This document shows, piece after piece, positions 12,817-26,449 of a stretch of 64,000 nucleotides of DNA. The stretch is from Saccoglossus kowalevskii. Lineage: Eukaryota > Hemichordata > Enteropneusta > Harrimaniidae. The position numbers and the translations under genes are program-made. The notes below the pieces were generated by a model that was not told the origin of the DNA, searched no databases, and saw only the letters and a list, made by a program, of their open reading frames with translations. The stretch spans positions 418,706-482,705 of the forward strand of contig NW_003120923.1 in assembly GCF_000003605.2 (NCBI RefSeq). The letters are read 5' to 3'. Each line of letters begins with the position of its first letter. The stretch's first letter is position 1.

Positions 12817-14040
12817 GTAAGTGAATAACAGTATTTCCAAATTTCAAAAATGTTTAACGCACCAATCAAAAAGACCAACCACGCAATTTATAGAATGTTT
12901 TTTCTGTGCGAGTTTCAATTCCGCGCAGCCATTATTTTGTTTGCTTTGAAATTCGTAGTTTGTCAAAGGAACGTCCATATGTTCAATTATGTTTACATTT
13001 AAGTGTAACGTTGTTAAACTTTGGGAGTTAGATTTTGGCCGACCACACAAATTAACATTAACGAACTGACAAAAAAAAACTTATTACTTGTTTGAATAAA
13101 ATATCTGTATCTGGTAGTAAATGCAGCGTACATATAAAAAAGAGCAAAATGGATCTGGTATTAATATTTAGTGGTCGTGTTTAACAACGGTGTTTGTTTC
13201 ATTACTAGGTTACTAGACATTGGCATATTTCAGACTGTTTTTATGAATTTATGACTTCATGTCCTATTGTGTTTCAGCAAATATACACAACGAGACAAAT
13301 TTATGAGGTACAGAAATAATATCATTGGTGAGGTCAATTTATACATGTATTTGTTGTGTTTAATTTGACACAATTTGAATTTTTGGGGGAGAATAGTTTG
13401 ACAATAGGATGACGTCAAGATCATTTAAAAAGATACTCTTTCCAATGTTAAATATGTTCTAATTATAGGCAGATATATATATTTTTTTTTGTTCGAAAAA
13501 CTAGTAACTTTGTAAGAGTTAATTGCAAAGTATTAGACCACTTCCCCATTTTTTTTTAAATCTGACTGAAGCGTGACACAATCTCTCTCCGTACTAACAG
13601 ACAGACATATCGTAATGTCATGTCATCTGCGGACATTGAACGGGGCGTATTTGCACATACCTCAGACAGAACAAATAACACAAACAGTAGTGGACCATGC
13701 AAGTAGGAAGGCATTGCCATTGATTATTACACTCTGTGTTCTATTTTAAAGATACGACTATAACCATGATAATATATGACCACAGAATCGAAGCCATATA
13801 AACTAAGTTTGTGGATTAAAAGAGGGTGTGATACTGAATCAAAGGCATAATCAATCGGCATAAATACTGTCCACTTGCTGACGTGTATCTATGACGTGAG
13901 TAATAAATTCCACATAGCAGGCAAGATTAGTCATGGTGTCTTTATCTTTGCCATTATTTGTATTTACGCTACATCTGCTCCTTTTCGCGCACCATACATA
14001 GCAGATCGTTATCAAACAATAGGGTAATAAATAGAGATAA

Positions 14041-14042
14041 TG

Positions 14043-14079
<37 letters not shown>

Positions 14080-14114
14080 TAATAATAATGATGATAATAA
14101 TAATAATAATAATT
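14041..14114. repeat. ATA/ATG trinucleotide microsatellite
   Basis: A run of (ATA)n interrupted by ATG units. The Tyr-rich reverse-strand frame across it is an artefact of the repeat. Block 2 has only AATAATAGTAATAAT at the matching place (about 30600-30614), so the run expanded or contracted after the duplication. Confidence 0.9.
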
Positions 14115-14247
14115 AATTGTATGCATAGTAAATGTGAGTAAAACAATGAGTAAAACTAAGTATTTATTATGATAATTATCAATCTGGCACGAACGTCCAG
14201 GGATACGCAGTAGTTGTTTTCGGTAAGATATCTTTCTAAACTATCCT

Positions 14248-14601
14248 TTATGATAGAGAGGGATCGTGGTTCATAATCAGTTCCATATTGTTTCTTCCAA
14301 TTAATATAGAATGTGGCAAAGTCAGTGTCTTAGGTTCGAAAGTCTGATAGCTTACATTGGTCGGCATATTGGCTCTGAATGTAACTCCGTACCCTTCGTA
14401 CGCTGTGTTCACTTGTGCGAACTGTGCTTGTTTTTTTGTGTTTTTATAAAAATCACCCACAACTTCTAAATCTCCTTCCCTTACACTTTCCGTGGCGTGT
14501 TCGACCTTTTCTTCACGAAATAGGAAGCCGGGCAATACTAGGTATATGATAATATGGCTAATTGTGGTAACTTTAATATAATTGAAGACAAAACAAACCA
14601 T
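14248..14601 (-). other. Unidentified 117-residue reverse-strand open frame
   Basis: An open frame of 117 codons lies on the minus strand within the putative first intron of A1. It starts with a hydrophobic segment (about residues 1-28). A charged stretch follows, then a well-mixed tail including YEGYGVTFRANMPTN and HSILIGRNN that looks protein-like. In block 2 (about 30650-31110) the matching sequence is interrupted by an insert of about 80 bases and by frame changes, so that copy is dead. I do not recognise the family. It could be the last exon of a small membrane protein or a relic. Confidence 0.3.
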
Positions 14602-15249
14602 TTCTCGGGAATATCCCTGTACTTCATTTTACAACTTAATTTCCATGTTAGATAACCGATGCGTGTGCTATTGAGATTTAATATATACATTTACTGTGAA
14701 TAAATCAGAAACGTAAGTTATGCCTATTTCTGACAGAGTACAAATTTCGGCCAATCACAATATATTTGTTGTCCCAGAGTATTTGAGCAAAACCATGATC
14801 GTCTACGTAGAAGTTCAACCTGAAGTATATTTTCATCATAATTAAATTTGATTACATGGCTATCTCTCCATATCACTGATTTGTGCTTTGTGTATTAAAT
14901 AATGATATAATATAATGATGTAATAAATATATAATTATCTGAGTAATCTTAATTCAGCCACTCAATTCAGGACTAGTTAGGTATTGATTCAAGACGACTC
15001 ATATTTGGTGTGTCAGTTGAATGCGTGAATGATTTTAGTATTTTGCTGGATTATTATGCCGAATACATGTATCAAGAATTGAAACGCAAGAACGGTTGCA
15101 TGCAACAATGAGTGAGAAAATGTTTAAATGTGTAAAAAAAGTACACTCTCGTAGTTTTAATGAAGCACATGTCATCACATAATGTCCACACATCATATTG
15201 TATCTGAAATTATGGTTCCTATTCTAATGGATATTCATTATCGTTACAG

Positions 15250-16899
15250 GAAGTGAAGCACCTTTCTAGCTCTGCATTTCCAAAAATAGTACTGACATGG
15301 CGCCAGCACAACAGCTTGTAAGTGTGTTTCGATTATTTGTATGATCATGGATAATGTATGCAATATTATGAATTTACAACGCCGGTTACTATAACAACGT
15401 ATCACATTTGGTTTAAAAGCTTTTGTCGTTTCGTTATCATTGGCACAGTCACACTGCAGAAAGGATAAAATATATCATTATTTTAGGTTGAATATAATTT
15501 CCATATAATTTGAATCTAGTTACATATTTACCATATCAATCCCTGGCAACAACGCGAATACAGTTACCTTAATTATCGTATTTTAGCAGTTTTGTGTATC
15601 GAAAATCATCTGATAGGTGTTTTAATTCAGCTAAAGCGATTATTATGACAAAAATGAGGTTCATAAAAAACCTTTACCCACTCTGACAGTACCATACTCT
15701 CTTCAATAGAATTAAATAAATGTTATGGAAATGGAATCATTTATTTATACTGGAGTAATCATTAATTTTATGTCATATTTCTTTCTTTCAGCGCATACTA
15801 TTTCTCTTTATGGTTGGAATCACAGTTAGTGCAGTGATAGGTTACATTATGTTCGTAGCGGGAAATATTGATGTGTCATCTACCAGACCGATTAAGTCGC
15901 GACCTGCATTTCTTGATGCAAATCACTTTTAACCAGTCACAAATGTTGTGTTTTTCAAAACACACAAAACAGCGAGTACGTCATTACATTGCATAATGTG
16001 TCGCTATGGTTACACAAATCAACTTTCTTTCATATTTTCGAAGTATAACAAGAGAAACGGCCATTTGAGAAAAACTGCTCTCCGCTTATCACGATTCCTC
16101 CCGCCGATTGAGAGCAGAAACAATTCTGCGGGGAAATACAACATACTGACTGGACACGTGACCTATTCTAGAAGTCTGATTGGTTCATTCATGGAAGGCA
16201 TTCCTAAATACGTCACTATTTTACGAGAACCAGCTGCACAAATAGAATCGCACATGAATTTTTTTAAGAATCGGAAGCGCGTGATGAAGGACGTTAATTT
16301 TTTTTACTAAAAACGCAACCAAATTTGAAAATGGTGGCAAGACATCAAGTCGTAATAACCAGATTTCGGATTTAGGTTTAAAGTTCAGTGAAACATCAAA
16401 TGAAACTACCATAAACGCAACAATTCAAAAACTTGATAAGGAGTTTGACCTCGTTCTAATAGCCGAATATTTTGACGAATCCCTTTTGCTGTTAAAACGT
16501 ATTCTACGTTGGAGTTTTGACGACATACTGTACTTGGTAAAAAATCAACGAATGCATCGTGAGAACATTACACATGAATTTCGTCAACAAATTTACCAGT
16601 GGTCGAGAGCTGATGTTTTGTTATACAAATATTTTAATGAAACGCTATGGAGACGAGTTCAGCAGTATGGTCCCGAGTTTGAAGATGATTTGGTTTACTT
16701 CAGGCGCTACCTTCATGAGATTAATCGCCGGTGTGGTACGTCGAAAACAGTAGAAGTTAACAGATACGATAAATTAAAAAAAATAGAATACAGTAGTAAA
16801 AATGATTCCATATTTTGCCAGCATTTGGCGTACTCCAGTACAGATTGGTATAAACACATAGCAGCTCGACAAACCCAAGGACTAAACCCAAATCACTAA
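15250..16899 (+). pseudogene. Gal3ST copy A1, broken galactose-3-O-sulfotransferase
   Basis: The start exon is intact (15250-15317; ATG at 15297 giving MAPAQQL, then GTAAGT). The catalytic exon begins after the CTTTCAG acceptor at 15792 and runs to the stop at 16897-16899. Two lesions break it. A TAA at 15930-15932 stands where sister A2 has GAA. One extra T in the T-run near 16300-16307 shifts the frame, giving VNFFY then stop where A2 reads VNFFAKN. Downstream of the shift 137 codons remain open and almost identical to A2. Both sulfate-donor motifs survive (KTHKTASTS and LREPAAQIES). The loss is therefore recent, or the body is kept similar by gene conversion with neighbouring copies. The function of the intact family is as described for copy C. 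Confidence 0.9.
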
Positions 16900-17193
16900 A
16901 CCCAATGAATAATTTAAATGTGGAAACAAAAATATGGGATCTCAAATGAAAAGTACAAGCAGCCGAATTGGTCATCAAAAGTAGACGGAAAGTGATCTCG
17001 GAACTATCAGGCTACAGCAATTAGAGTAGAAGAGACCATGGATTAAATGTTAACGGTCCTTATTAGCTAAATTAAAAAAACTCATGTGAACCAGAAATTA
17101 TTTCAAAACGAGATTCTGAGCGGGAATACCTGTCAGTTGCAGTTCATGAATATTCATATCGAGTTCACAGTATTTTATTTACAAACATTGAGT

Positions 17194-17590
17194 CATGCCG
17201 AAATTTAGGGAGTTATCGGAATTTGCCAAAAGGAAAATTGAAGCGCTGTTCACAGAGGGAGTTGCTAACAGGGGAATCGTAGCCGTAGAAGAGTGCGTAC
17301 GAGGTGTATTAAATTTACAATACAATTTTGTGGTAGAAGCATCATGGTGTAGGGCTAGTTCTTAGGCTACCTGCTTAGAATCGCTAGTCCGTGTTACCGA
17401 CGACCAAGAATCGATGGAAATATTTGGATATCCAGCAAAACGAAATTATTCCGTCAGCACTGAAGTTCGTTTGGCCCGATTCCTATTTCCAACAGGATAA
17501 TGTCCCCGTTCACAGCATTGGCAGTGAAGGATTTTCTAAATAATCCACAAGACTGGACATCTTTTTGGCAACTTCACCATTTTGAATAGT
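17194..17590 (+). mobile_element. Tc1/mariner-type transposon relic, block 1
   Basis: The sequence starts like a Tc1 transposase N terminus (MPKFRELSEFAKRKIEAL) and later, in another frame, carries QDNVPVHSI, the region around the second catalytic Asp (usual form QDNxPxH). The element is decayed and its 3' part is missing relative to block 2: about 490 bases (34261-34750) are absent after AGTCAC. It predates the block duplication because both blocks carry it at the same place. Confidence 0.75.
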
Positions 17591-19352
17591 CACTAGGAGG
17601 ACAATAATTCATACTCATACTATATATCTACTTTGCAGCTTATCTCGAGTATGATAAACGCTTGACAGTCGACAAACAATTCCAGCTAATATTTTCCATA
17701 TCTTATATTAAGTAAATAGTAGCATAATAACGTTAGTTCTGAAGCTTAGTCATATGTATACATCGCACACGTTGAGGCCAGGTATCTCAGCTCAACTTCT
17801 GTATGTACGAACCGTAGAATTGTGTATACGTGTACAAAAAAATAGTTGACGTATAACTTGTCTACATCTGATGAATAAACGGCAATCGTTGATGTAGTGA
17901 GGTTATAACCGACTGTGAATATCTTGTCATACTGTTCTCGCTAATGGCGCCCTCACACATTGATTCTTATGAAACAGAACCCCCTATGAAGAAAACTAGA
18001 TTATGGCGTATTGTAAGTATGAACTTTTCTAGTTAAAATCGCGACGACGAGTTGGACGAGAACAGTTTATACTTGATACTCATTAATACTTGATTGATAT
18101 TGGCCACTTCTGCAACTAGTACTTTGTATTACCTATTAGTGTATAGGTAAACAATTATATTTTCAATTATATGACTACTTCACAGATTGCAGTTGTTAAT
18201 GTCCTGTCGGATTTCCATACGGAAGCCTAAAACAGATTTCCAATCATAATATCAGAATTTAAATTTGTGTTTAAATATTTAGAGTATGATTTTTCAGATA
18301 TTAGTTCTGAGCAATGTGTGCAGAATTCGCAGAATGTTTTTCTAAAAATCTATTCTATATGCTTTTTGAACTTCAGCTAATTATATCTCACACATTATGT
18401 TATATGGATTTTTTGAGATTTGTTTAAATAATTTTTCCCCGATGACATTAACACAAGAAAAATCCTTTTTGTTATACAGATGTTAAGATATAAAGTCATC
18501 TAACGAAATTCAATAGCGATCTTACACCAAAGATAAATATAACTTTTATTCGTATCTATTTCTAGTCTGTTGATTGGCCAGCTTACATAAGACAACGATT
18601 GAATTTAACTTGTGAAGTTGATTTTTTTAGGCAAATAAGGTTGTGTGCGTTTTCTACTACATAATCGTCTTTCCCAGAGAATAAGTTACACAAGGAATTC
18701 AGACTAGACCATGTGCATATGATTTGACGTTTAATGTAACCCAACACGCCAGTTATGTAGCCTCAACGTCCACGTGTGGGAATAACAGTCATAAGCCCCT
18801 GATTCAATCCACTTTTAAAATGCATAAAAAAACGGTTTTATACCACACCTGGTCAGATTTCAATTACTAAACTACTCGGTTACGAACCAGGGCAAACACT
18901 TTAAGTGTAACAGGTCCATGGTGGATCTTGGCAGTTTTACAGTGACTCGTACAGATTCACTCACCATCAATAAATGCATAATTTTACACGTGTTGACAGT
19001 ATCAGCAATAAACAAGGCAGATTTGTATTCTCCACAAAAAAACACTACACAACACTATGGAAATAATGTTACTCATAAAACACAATTCAAATACCTCAAA
19101 TGTTAGCAACTTTCAGCCCAACCCACTTTTATAGAGCTCTGAAAACAACGATGACTGTCGATTCAGTCCCTCGTCACGTGTTTACTCACGGCAAAGTTCT
19201 CAACGCGCACGTAGTAGGCTAGTCAACGACAAAATCAGCGCATTCCAATTTACCATCAAGTCCCGTCGAATTACCAGCGTACCATCGATGGAGGGGTCTT
19301 ATCAAGTCTTCTGTTGGTTTTAGGTCGTCCACCTTCCTCAATTTCCGACACT

Positions 19353-19900
19353 TCACTTGGTTTTAGCCATAACTATGAAAACACCACTACCACTTTCAAA
19401 ATGTCGTTCGCGCGGTGAGAGAGTTTCCTGACAGCCTCGTTCCCAGGCCACACTTTCCAGCCTCTCTTTCATGTTTCTATATCCCATAAACAGCCCACAT
19501 TTTAGTCTGTCTTCCAAATACATTACATTCGTGACATTCGGAGAAAATTCAAATCATCAAAGTTAAATAAAGATAAATAATTAACAGAGTTCAAAGAAAG
19601 ACTTCTCGTCTCGGTGGAAGAAATAATTAACAAAACACAATTCCTATACTGAACACACACAGTGTGATTGTAATGTTAAACACAGTTATCGGCTGACTTA
19701 CTAATGAACAAAACATATACGATCGCCAGCACACGTTGTGCGGCCATAGAAACATATATATTCCCATGAATACACAAACTTTATACTGTAAAATCCTTCA
19801 TCGCAAAATCAATGCAACGACCAATGCGGAAATAAAAGCATTACCTAAAAACGCGTAATGTCGTTTCAGTAACCAAACACTAGAATATTCTTTTAAAATA
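19353..19900 (-). pseudogene. Reverse-strand membrane-protein exon relics, block 1
   Basis: This is the block 1 counterpart of 36607-37048. The tail frame (19353-19553, 66 codons, with VTNVMYLEDRLKC and GYRNMKERLESVAWERG) is still open. The adjoining two-helix exon (about 19606-19780) has lost its frame through length changes and a TAA within the last helix. See the block 2 entry for the tentative class C GPCR reading. Confidence 0.35.
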
Positions 19901-20450
19901 TTTACATTAATTATATATTATTTAATTGGGTAAATAATAACATGCACCATGTTATTATTATTCAGTAAATGAACATTTTTGAATACATCTATTTCACTGG
20001 AAAAAAATATGTTATTATTATAATTAGTATAATTGCACATAGTTAGTGGAATCATTGTTAACATATCAGGCATTTACTGAAGGGGTACACGCCAATCAAA
20101 CAATCAATTAATCCCAGTGCATATTTTATAGATAAACAAAAATCCAACAGACTGTGAAAGATGTACAGGACATAGTGTAGTTCTCTACAAAGAGAGTGTT
20201 GGTAAACAATCTCATCAAGTATGAAAACAAATATTCAAACACTTTATAGTAACTGCTCACCGTGTACGATGTGCTAGCATCGGTTTTGTTTGAGACAAAA
20301 TAAGCTGTAATACAATGTATTTAAGCACATTTTAATTTTTTGTTGTAGAATTTGTTATGTTGTATTGATACCTTATCGCATCTGCAATTGTTCAATGTGA
20401 TATCGTAGTATAAAAGCGTTTCTAGAAAAACATGAACACTTAAATCATCT

Positions 20451-20644
20451 GTTATACCGCCCTCATTGATATCAGGCACGTGATGTTAACTGTGGCTGGC
20501 TCTATCGAGCATCTGATGTAATTAACCAGGCTATCGCTGACAAATCCCATGTCTAATCCGATGAACGCATATATATCACAACACGTATATGTTACTCGTT
20601 GTTGTAGCTATCTTGCTCTCACTTATTCTCTGGACAGTTTTTAG
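20451..20644 (+). promoter_or_regulatory. Candidate 5' non-coding exon of Gal3ST B1
   Basis: The block starts TTATACCGCCCTCATTGAT and ends TTTTTAG|GTAAGT at 20645, about 2.6 kb before the B1 start exon. It matches 37950-38139 (B2) closely. It matches the A and C blocks in the opening TTATA-x-GCCCTCA motif and in the donor. Whether transcription starts inside it or upstream cannot be told from sequence. Confidence 0.45.
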
Positions 20645-21959
20645 GTAAGTCAATATAAAACAGTATGCCAACATTGTTTTGTTCAACTATTTGAAATGAC
20701 CATTTTTTTATTTCTCAGATACATGTATATACACAAATCAAACATTCACAACAGAATACTGTTCCTCGCGGAAGTTTGAATTATACGCAGCCATTGTTTA
20801 GTGTTTTCTTTTTGAAATCTCTGTGAGAAATTTTCAACTTGGTTTTTAAATTTGAGATAACGGCATGATTGTAGGGACAGCATATTTTGACCGACGAAAG
20901 AATAGAATTTGAAAAATATTGGATATACAACTACTTCAATAAAATAAATGTTATTTCAAACTAATTCAAACATATTAGTTATAAGAACATAGGTTTGACT
21001 TCTAGCACAAAAACTATATACATATAAAGGGGAAGTCCTTGAGCTTAATTAAATCAGGTTGTGTGTTAATGATTGATAGTTGTGTATCACAACGCTGTAC
21101 GGATATTCTGTAGTGAATGGACTTTTATGTTTTTATGAGATAACTATACAAGACTTGAAGGCCATTCGATATGATTCGTGAAGTCCAGGCATTTCAGATA
21201 TATGAATCCAGAGCTGCATTAATTAAAACAAAATTGCTGTTGGTTTCAACTCAATTTAGAAAATAAAATGATGTGTCTTATTGTGTTTAATACATGAACC
21301 AAGTCGACCCATATCTTTCTATACATTCAGTTCAGAAATGGTGAACGTGTTATTTTGAAACAAAAGTGGATTTGAAATAGCTGCCATTCGATAACTTTGA
21401 ACTAAATTCGAAAGATTAAATGCCGTACATGTTCAACTTATTGAGCGACGTATCGTGAAACAAGTACATGTGCATATATCCGACTAAGATCCGGTGTTGG
21501 AAAAGTGAAATGTGTGATTTTATTAATATATTTCTGGCCTTAAAATATCATAGGAACATCTTGAATCGGATCTTAAAATTAAAGTCTACGTACGATCCCA
21601 TTTAAATTTGATGGGACTATACGTGTGTGAGATACTGCTGGACTCATGAAGGTCAATCTATAAGGAGGTTGGGTAAATTTCGCCAAATCAAACAAGGAAT
21701 CCTTGTCATAAACAGTGAGCAAAACTTTTCTTTGAGGGATAATCTGTTTACGTGTACGTGTACCAAACATTTTTTTTACACTTTCTTTTCTCAGTATGTC
21801 GTTATATGCATTTCAGTACTAGATTTCAAAAACTTACTAATTTTAAATTTAAATATCACAAGTAAATACCTCTTCTTGTCACGTAATTCTAGTTCAACGT
21901 GCGGGTTCTTAACTGTTTCAAGGAGAACATTAGTTGAGCGTACGAGAATGATTCCTTAT

Positions 21960-22560
21960 TAGAATTGTTGAGAAAAACATAAATTTTACTCATTAATTAC
22001 CTACTGTCGTCTATGAGACCCCGTTTTTTGGACGTTAGCTACAACGAATAGGGTCATTCGTTAATATTGGATAGCTGTTATTTACAAAGCAGTGCGGTCT
22101 CACAGTTACTAGTCATGTTCGCGACCGGAAATGACTAGGGTACTTAAGATAGTTTGAAATATTAAGTTTATAGCAAATATAAACGAAATGTAGGTCACTT
22201 TGCTTCATACGGGATACACACTAGCAACATTTATAAAAAAAAAAGAGTACACAGTTTGACTTATTTGATTAAAAATACCAGAAACAAATTGTAAAATAAA
22301 ATAGTGTGAAACAATCCATTCAAATACTAAGATAAGTGTGGACAATGCAAAAACAAAAAGGGTAATTAGAGAGAACAAAACAAACTGAGCAGCGGTGCCG
22401 GAGAGTGTCTAAACATGAGTATGGGGAGATTAATCAACTCAAGATAGAGACCCATTCATGCGATATATCACATCATGAACAATGTAGCATTTACGTTACA
22501 GGTGTGAAACATTTGACACGTTTGACCTCAAGGTTGAGGTGCTGCTAAGCTTTTAACAAA
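21960..22560 (+). repeat. Old interspersed repeat, copy inverted at 26690-27070
   Basis: Several landmarks recur in the same order on the opposite strand at 26690-27070: ACGAATAGGGTCAT, GCTTCATAC, ACATTTATAAAA, GTAATTAGA, AAGATAGAGACC, GTGAAACATTTGA and CCTCAAGGTTG. The match is degenerate and gapped, so the element is old. No termini or coding frame were recognised. Confidence 0.45.
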
Positions 22561-23273
22561 ACTTTACCACATTTTCTGCTAAATTTGAAGAACGTTGTGA
22601 ACAAAGTTAATAAACTAATTGGTTATTTTTCAGAAGCACACAAGATAATTCAATCATTTAAAGTTTTTTCCCATACCTGTTAAGAGTTGATAATGACAGC
22701 CAAGCTACATGACTAATTCGATTAATATTCGATTAATATGTTGATACATAGAGTTTTAACATATTCTTCAACTTTGGCGAATTCTGCCTGAAATCCAGGC
22801 GAACCATGTGACTGATCAAAATTATTTATTTTTCTGTAAAAGTTTGTGCAAGATCCTGTTTGGGCGAATTCCTTGCACATGTACTTTTGTATTGTATTAT
22901 CCGATTAAGCGCAATCCTTCCAGTGCAATACAGTGCTAGTCAGTTGTGATATGTTATGCGAATCCCAAACCAATAATATTTGATGTGTCACAGTTGAGCG
23001 CGTATATAATGTAGTATTTTGCTGGTTCACTCTCCATATATTTGTAGTTTGACATTAGCCCAGACAAACCTTTGGTTCACATGCACGGCTCTTGTCACTG
23101 TAACTAAGAAGGCAAATATCCGAAGGAATCGCTGTTTTAATTATGTACATTTCATCGAACAATGTTCATGCATTATATTGTATCTGAAATGAAACTTCCA
23201 ATTAAAACGGACATTCATTATCATTACAGGAAGTGACGCAGTCTAGCTCTGCAATTACCACTAAAGTACTGAA

Positions 23274-25607
23274 ATGGCGCCAGCACAACAGCTTGTAAGT
23301 GTGATTGGATTGAAGAATATACCACTTTCTTTATCTGGAGTCGATTATTTGACAATCTCTGGAATTATGTGTGCGTCGTTATTTTTAAAAAACATCGTAC
23401 ATAATTTATCATTATATCCATATCTTAAAGCCTTGCCGACTATTTTCCTGCTGATATTTGACATCGTTTTGCAATAATACCTAAAATAATGAACATAGTT
23501 TATGTATTATGTAGCTGTCAAAACTCACTCACGAGAGTACCAAAAGGTATATTATACTGAAGGTTTAATTTAATTTTACATATGATTTGCACCAAGCACA
23601 ATCAGTGCATATGTTTATCTTAACGACATGATATCTTATTTATATGGCAACGATACAAAAATTAGCATACTTGGATCGGATGCCACCACTAACAAAATAA
23701 CGCATAAATACTATCATTTTCACTTTATGATTTACTTTGGAAACAATTTGTGAGATCCAAGTTGAATTTTATCGCATGGTTTGAGCAATGAGATATGTCA
23801 GAGTGTTTTATTTCTCATAATACCGTTGCTAATTAATGAACTTACGCGTTTACATTACTCGATCGGTACCACAAGCAGCCCTGTTATTAAAACAGGCCAT
23901 TGGCTTCAGGCCAATATACGAACATACATACAAGGTATATTATGCTTGACTTACTTAGCCTTATCCAGAGTTTCCTCAGAATTTTAAAGATCGTTTGAAC
24001 AACACTCCCTTCCCTTCATTATTCACTCACGTTAACACATTCGTCTTACATATCATGTAGTTCCCTAGTGAATGTTTCGTGCGTGAAAAAATACAGGTGT
24101 GTACAACGCAATTACCAAACTGACTTCTTCTTTTTCAAGTTACCACTGAACGCACGATTTTACGGTAATTTCGATTTCAAGAAAGGACTCGGAGCTGTGT
24201 AATTATGTATGATAATATGGCTCGAACGAGGATGTTTGCCTAAAATTGCCTTCTTCACTATTTATTACGCAAACACATGTTTTAGCTGCTCAGGAAAAGT
24301 ATATACATTTGTTACGTGCTATAATTGAGCTACAGCTATATATGCCAAACACAAAGTTTATACATACCCCTTCCCCATTCTGACCACATCGTATCAATGC
24401 AATTACATTCATTGAAATGATATAATTATTTTGCACTGTGGTATAATGTTTTTTGGTTTTCTTTCAGTATATACCTTTACTTGTAATGGTTGGAATCACC
24501 ATCGTTGCAGTCATATTGTACAATGATGCCGTGGCTAATGATGTGTCATCTACGAGAGCGATAACACCACAACATGCATTTCTTGAGGAAAACTACACAC
24601 AACCAGCGAAAAGTATCGTGTTTTTCAAAACACACAAAACAGCAAGTACGTCATTACATTGCATAATGTGTCGCTATGGTTACACAAATCAACTTTCGTT
24701 CATATTTTCGATGTATAACGAGATAAATGGTCATTTGAGAAACACTGCCCTTAATCCATCACGGTTCCTACCGCCGATTGGGAATACTAGCAATTCTGCA
24801 GGGAAATACAACATACTGACTGGACACGTGACCTATTCTAGAAGTCTGATTGGTTCATTTATGGAGGGCATTCCTAAATACATCACTATTTTAAGAGAAC
24901 CAGCTTCACAAATAGAATCGCACATGAACTTTTTCAATCACCGTGAGCGAGTAATGGAGGGCATTAAATTGTTCACTAAAGATCCATCTAAATTTAAAAA
25001 TGGTGGCAGAGCAGCAAGTCGCAATAATCAGATTTCGGATTTGGGTTTAACGCTCAGTAAAACGTCTAATGTAGCTACTGTAAACGCAACAATTCTAAAA
25101 CTTGATAAAGAATTCGACCTCGTTCTAATAGCCGAATATTTTGACGAATCACTTTTGCTGTTAAAACGTATTCTACGTTGGAGTTTTGACGACATACTAT
25201 ACTTGGTAAAAAATCAACGAATGGATCGTGAGAATATTACACATGAATTTCGTCAACAAATTTACCAATGGTCAAAAGCTGATGTCTTGTTATACCAATA
25301 TTTTAATGAAACGCTATGGAGACGAGTTCAGCAGTATGGTCCCCAGTTTGAAGATGATTTGGTTTACTTCAGGCGCTACCTTCATGAGATTAATCGCCGG
25401 TGTGGTACGTCCGAAACGGTAGTTAAAAAATCCAAGAAATTAAAAAAAATAGAATACAGAAGTAAAAATGATTCTATATTTTGCCAGCATTTGGCGTACT
25501 CCAGTATGAATTGGTATAAACACATAACAGCTCGACAAGATCCAAGCGGAACAACAACACATTTGAAGCAGTATTTAAAGCATTTAATGTCTCAATTAAT
25601 TGTTTAA
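23274..25607 (+). CDS. Galactose-3-O-sulfotransferase-like protein, copy B1 (intact)
   Basis: CDS joins 23274-23294 (MAPAQQL) to 24468-25607, giving 386 residues. The start exon is bounded by an acceptor (ATTACAG|GAAG, exon from 23230) and a GTAAGT donor. The big exon follows TTTCTTTCAG in phase 0. The product is a type II Golgi membrane protein with a short cytosolic tail, an anchor at about residues 8-25 and a lumenal catalytic domain. KTHKTASTS (about 61-69) is the 5'-phosphosulfate-binding loop. LREPASQIESH is the 3'-phosphate-binding motif. AEYFDESLLLLKRIL matches the conserved core of vertebrate Gal3STs. Family members move sulfate from PAPS to the 3-OH of galactose on glycolipids or glycans; the acceptor here is unknown. 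With sister A2 and the outlying copy C this is one of three open copies in the window. The A2 catalytic exon is almost identical although the N termini differ. Confidence 0.9.
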
Positions 25608-26074
25608 ATATGAATGAAACAAATATGAAATCCAAAACAAAAATATAAAATGCAATAGACATGTAATCTGGGAGAATTAACATTGATACGTTACATTATG
25701 CGTGATTAGTTATCATTATCTAGCATGTTACAGAATTGAGATAAAGACACCAAACATCAAATTCAAAACTGACTTTATTATCAACTAAACTAGAAGAAAT
25801 ATATTATACACGTAAAACAAATGAAACGAATATGTTCTTAAAAATACGTGGGCGGAAATGCACGAGCACATTCCCATGAAAATAAACGCATTTTGCCAAT
25901 GTACGCCTATTGGTCGGAGCTTGATGTGCATCGAAATATATTCACTCAGTTTGTCAACATTTGACCTACATGACTTATCTTTAAACCTATTTGTTGAGGA
26001 AAGGTATCTCAGGTCAACCCCTCCCCTTCCATCGGTGCGAATCGTAACAATGTGCTGGTTTATACAAGTAATAC

Positions 26075-26130
26075 AAAATGAAATACAGTAGTCAAAAGGG
26101 TTCTATATTGTGCCAACATTTGGTGTACTC
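26075..26130 (+). pseudogene. Ghost 3' fragment of another Gal3ST, block 1
   Basis: About 56 bases resemble the end of the catalytic exon (the EYSSKNxSIFCQHLAYSS region), with reading K-Y-S-S-Q-K then frame decay. It lies about 470 bases past the B1 stop and has a better-preserved counterpart at 43748-43808. It marks a former extra copy, or a duplicated 3' end, present before the blocks duplicated. Confidence 0.7.
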
Positions 26131-26449
26131 AAAAAAAATCGAAGACGTTCAAAAAGACATATAATAAATATGGACTGATTCATCATACTATGTCTAATTG
26201 CTTTACATATGAAATATCATCGTTTGTTTTGATGAGCAATTATAATGAAGCAAAAATTAAATTTAAAACATTTGCTATGATCATGATTGCATTATATATA
26301 AATTACATATGTAAATGAGCTCATTTTGGGTTAAATCGTATTTTATAACCTATTATCTTTTTTAGTTTTAAAACACTTGGAAAGATATTCTGCTCAACAA
26401 TGTTGTATTTTATGGTAAATGAGGACTAAATTTTGGCGTGTTCTTCACG

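Noticed and set aside
13851-14126. Tyr-rich reverse-strand open frame
   Set aside because: It is a translation of the ATA microsatellite.
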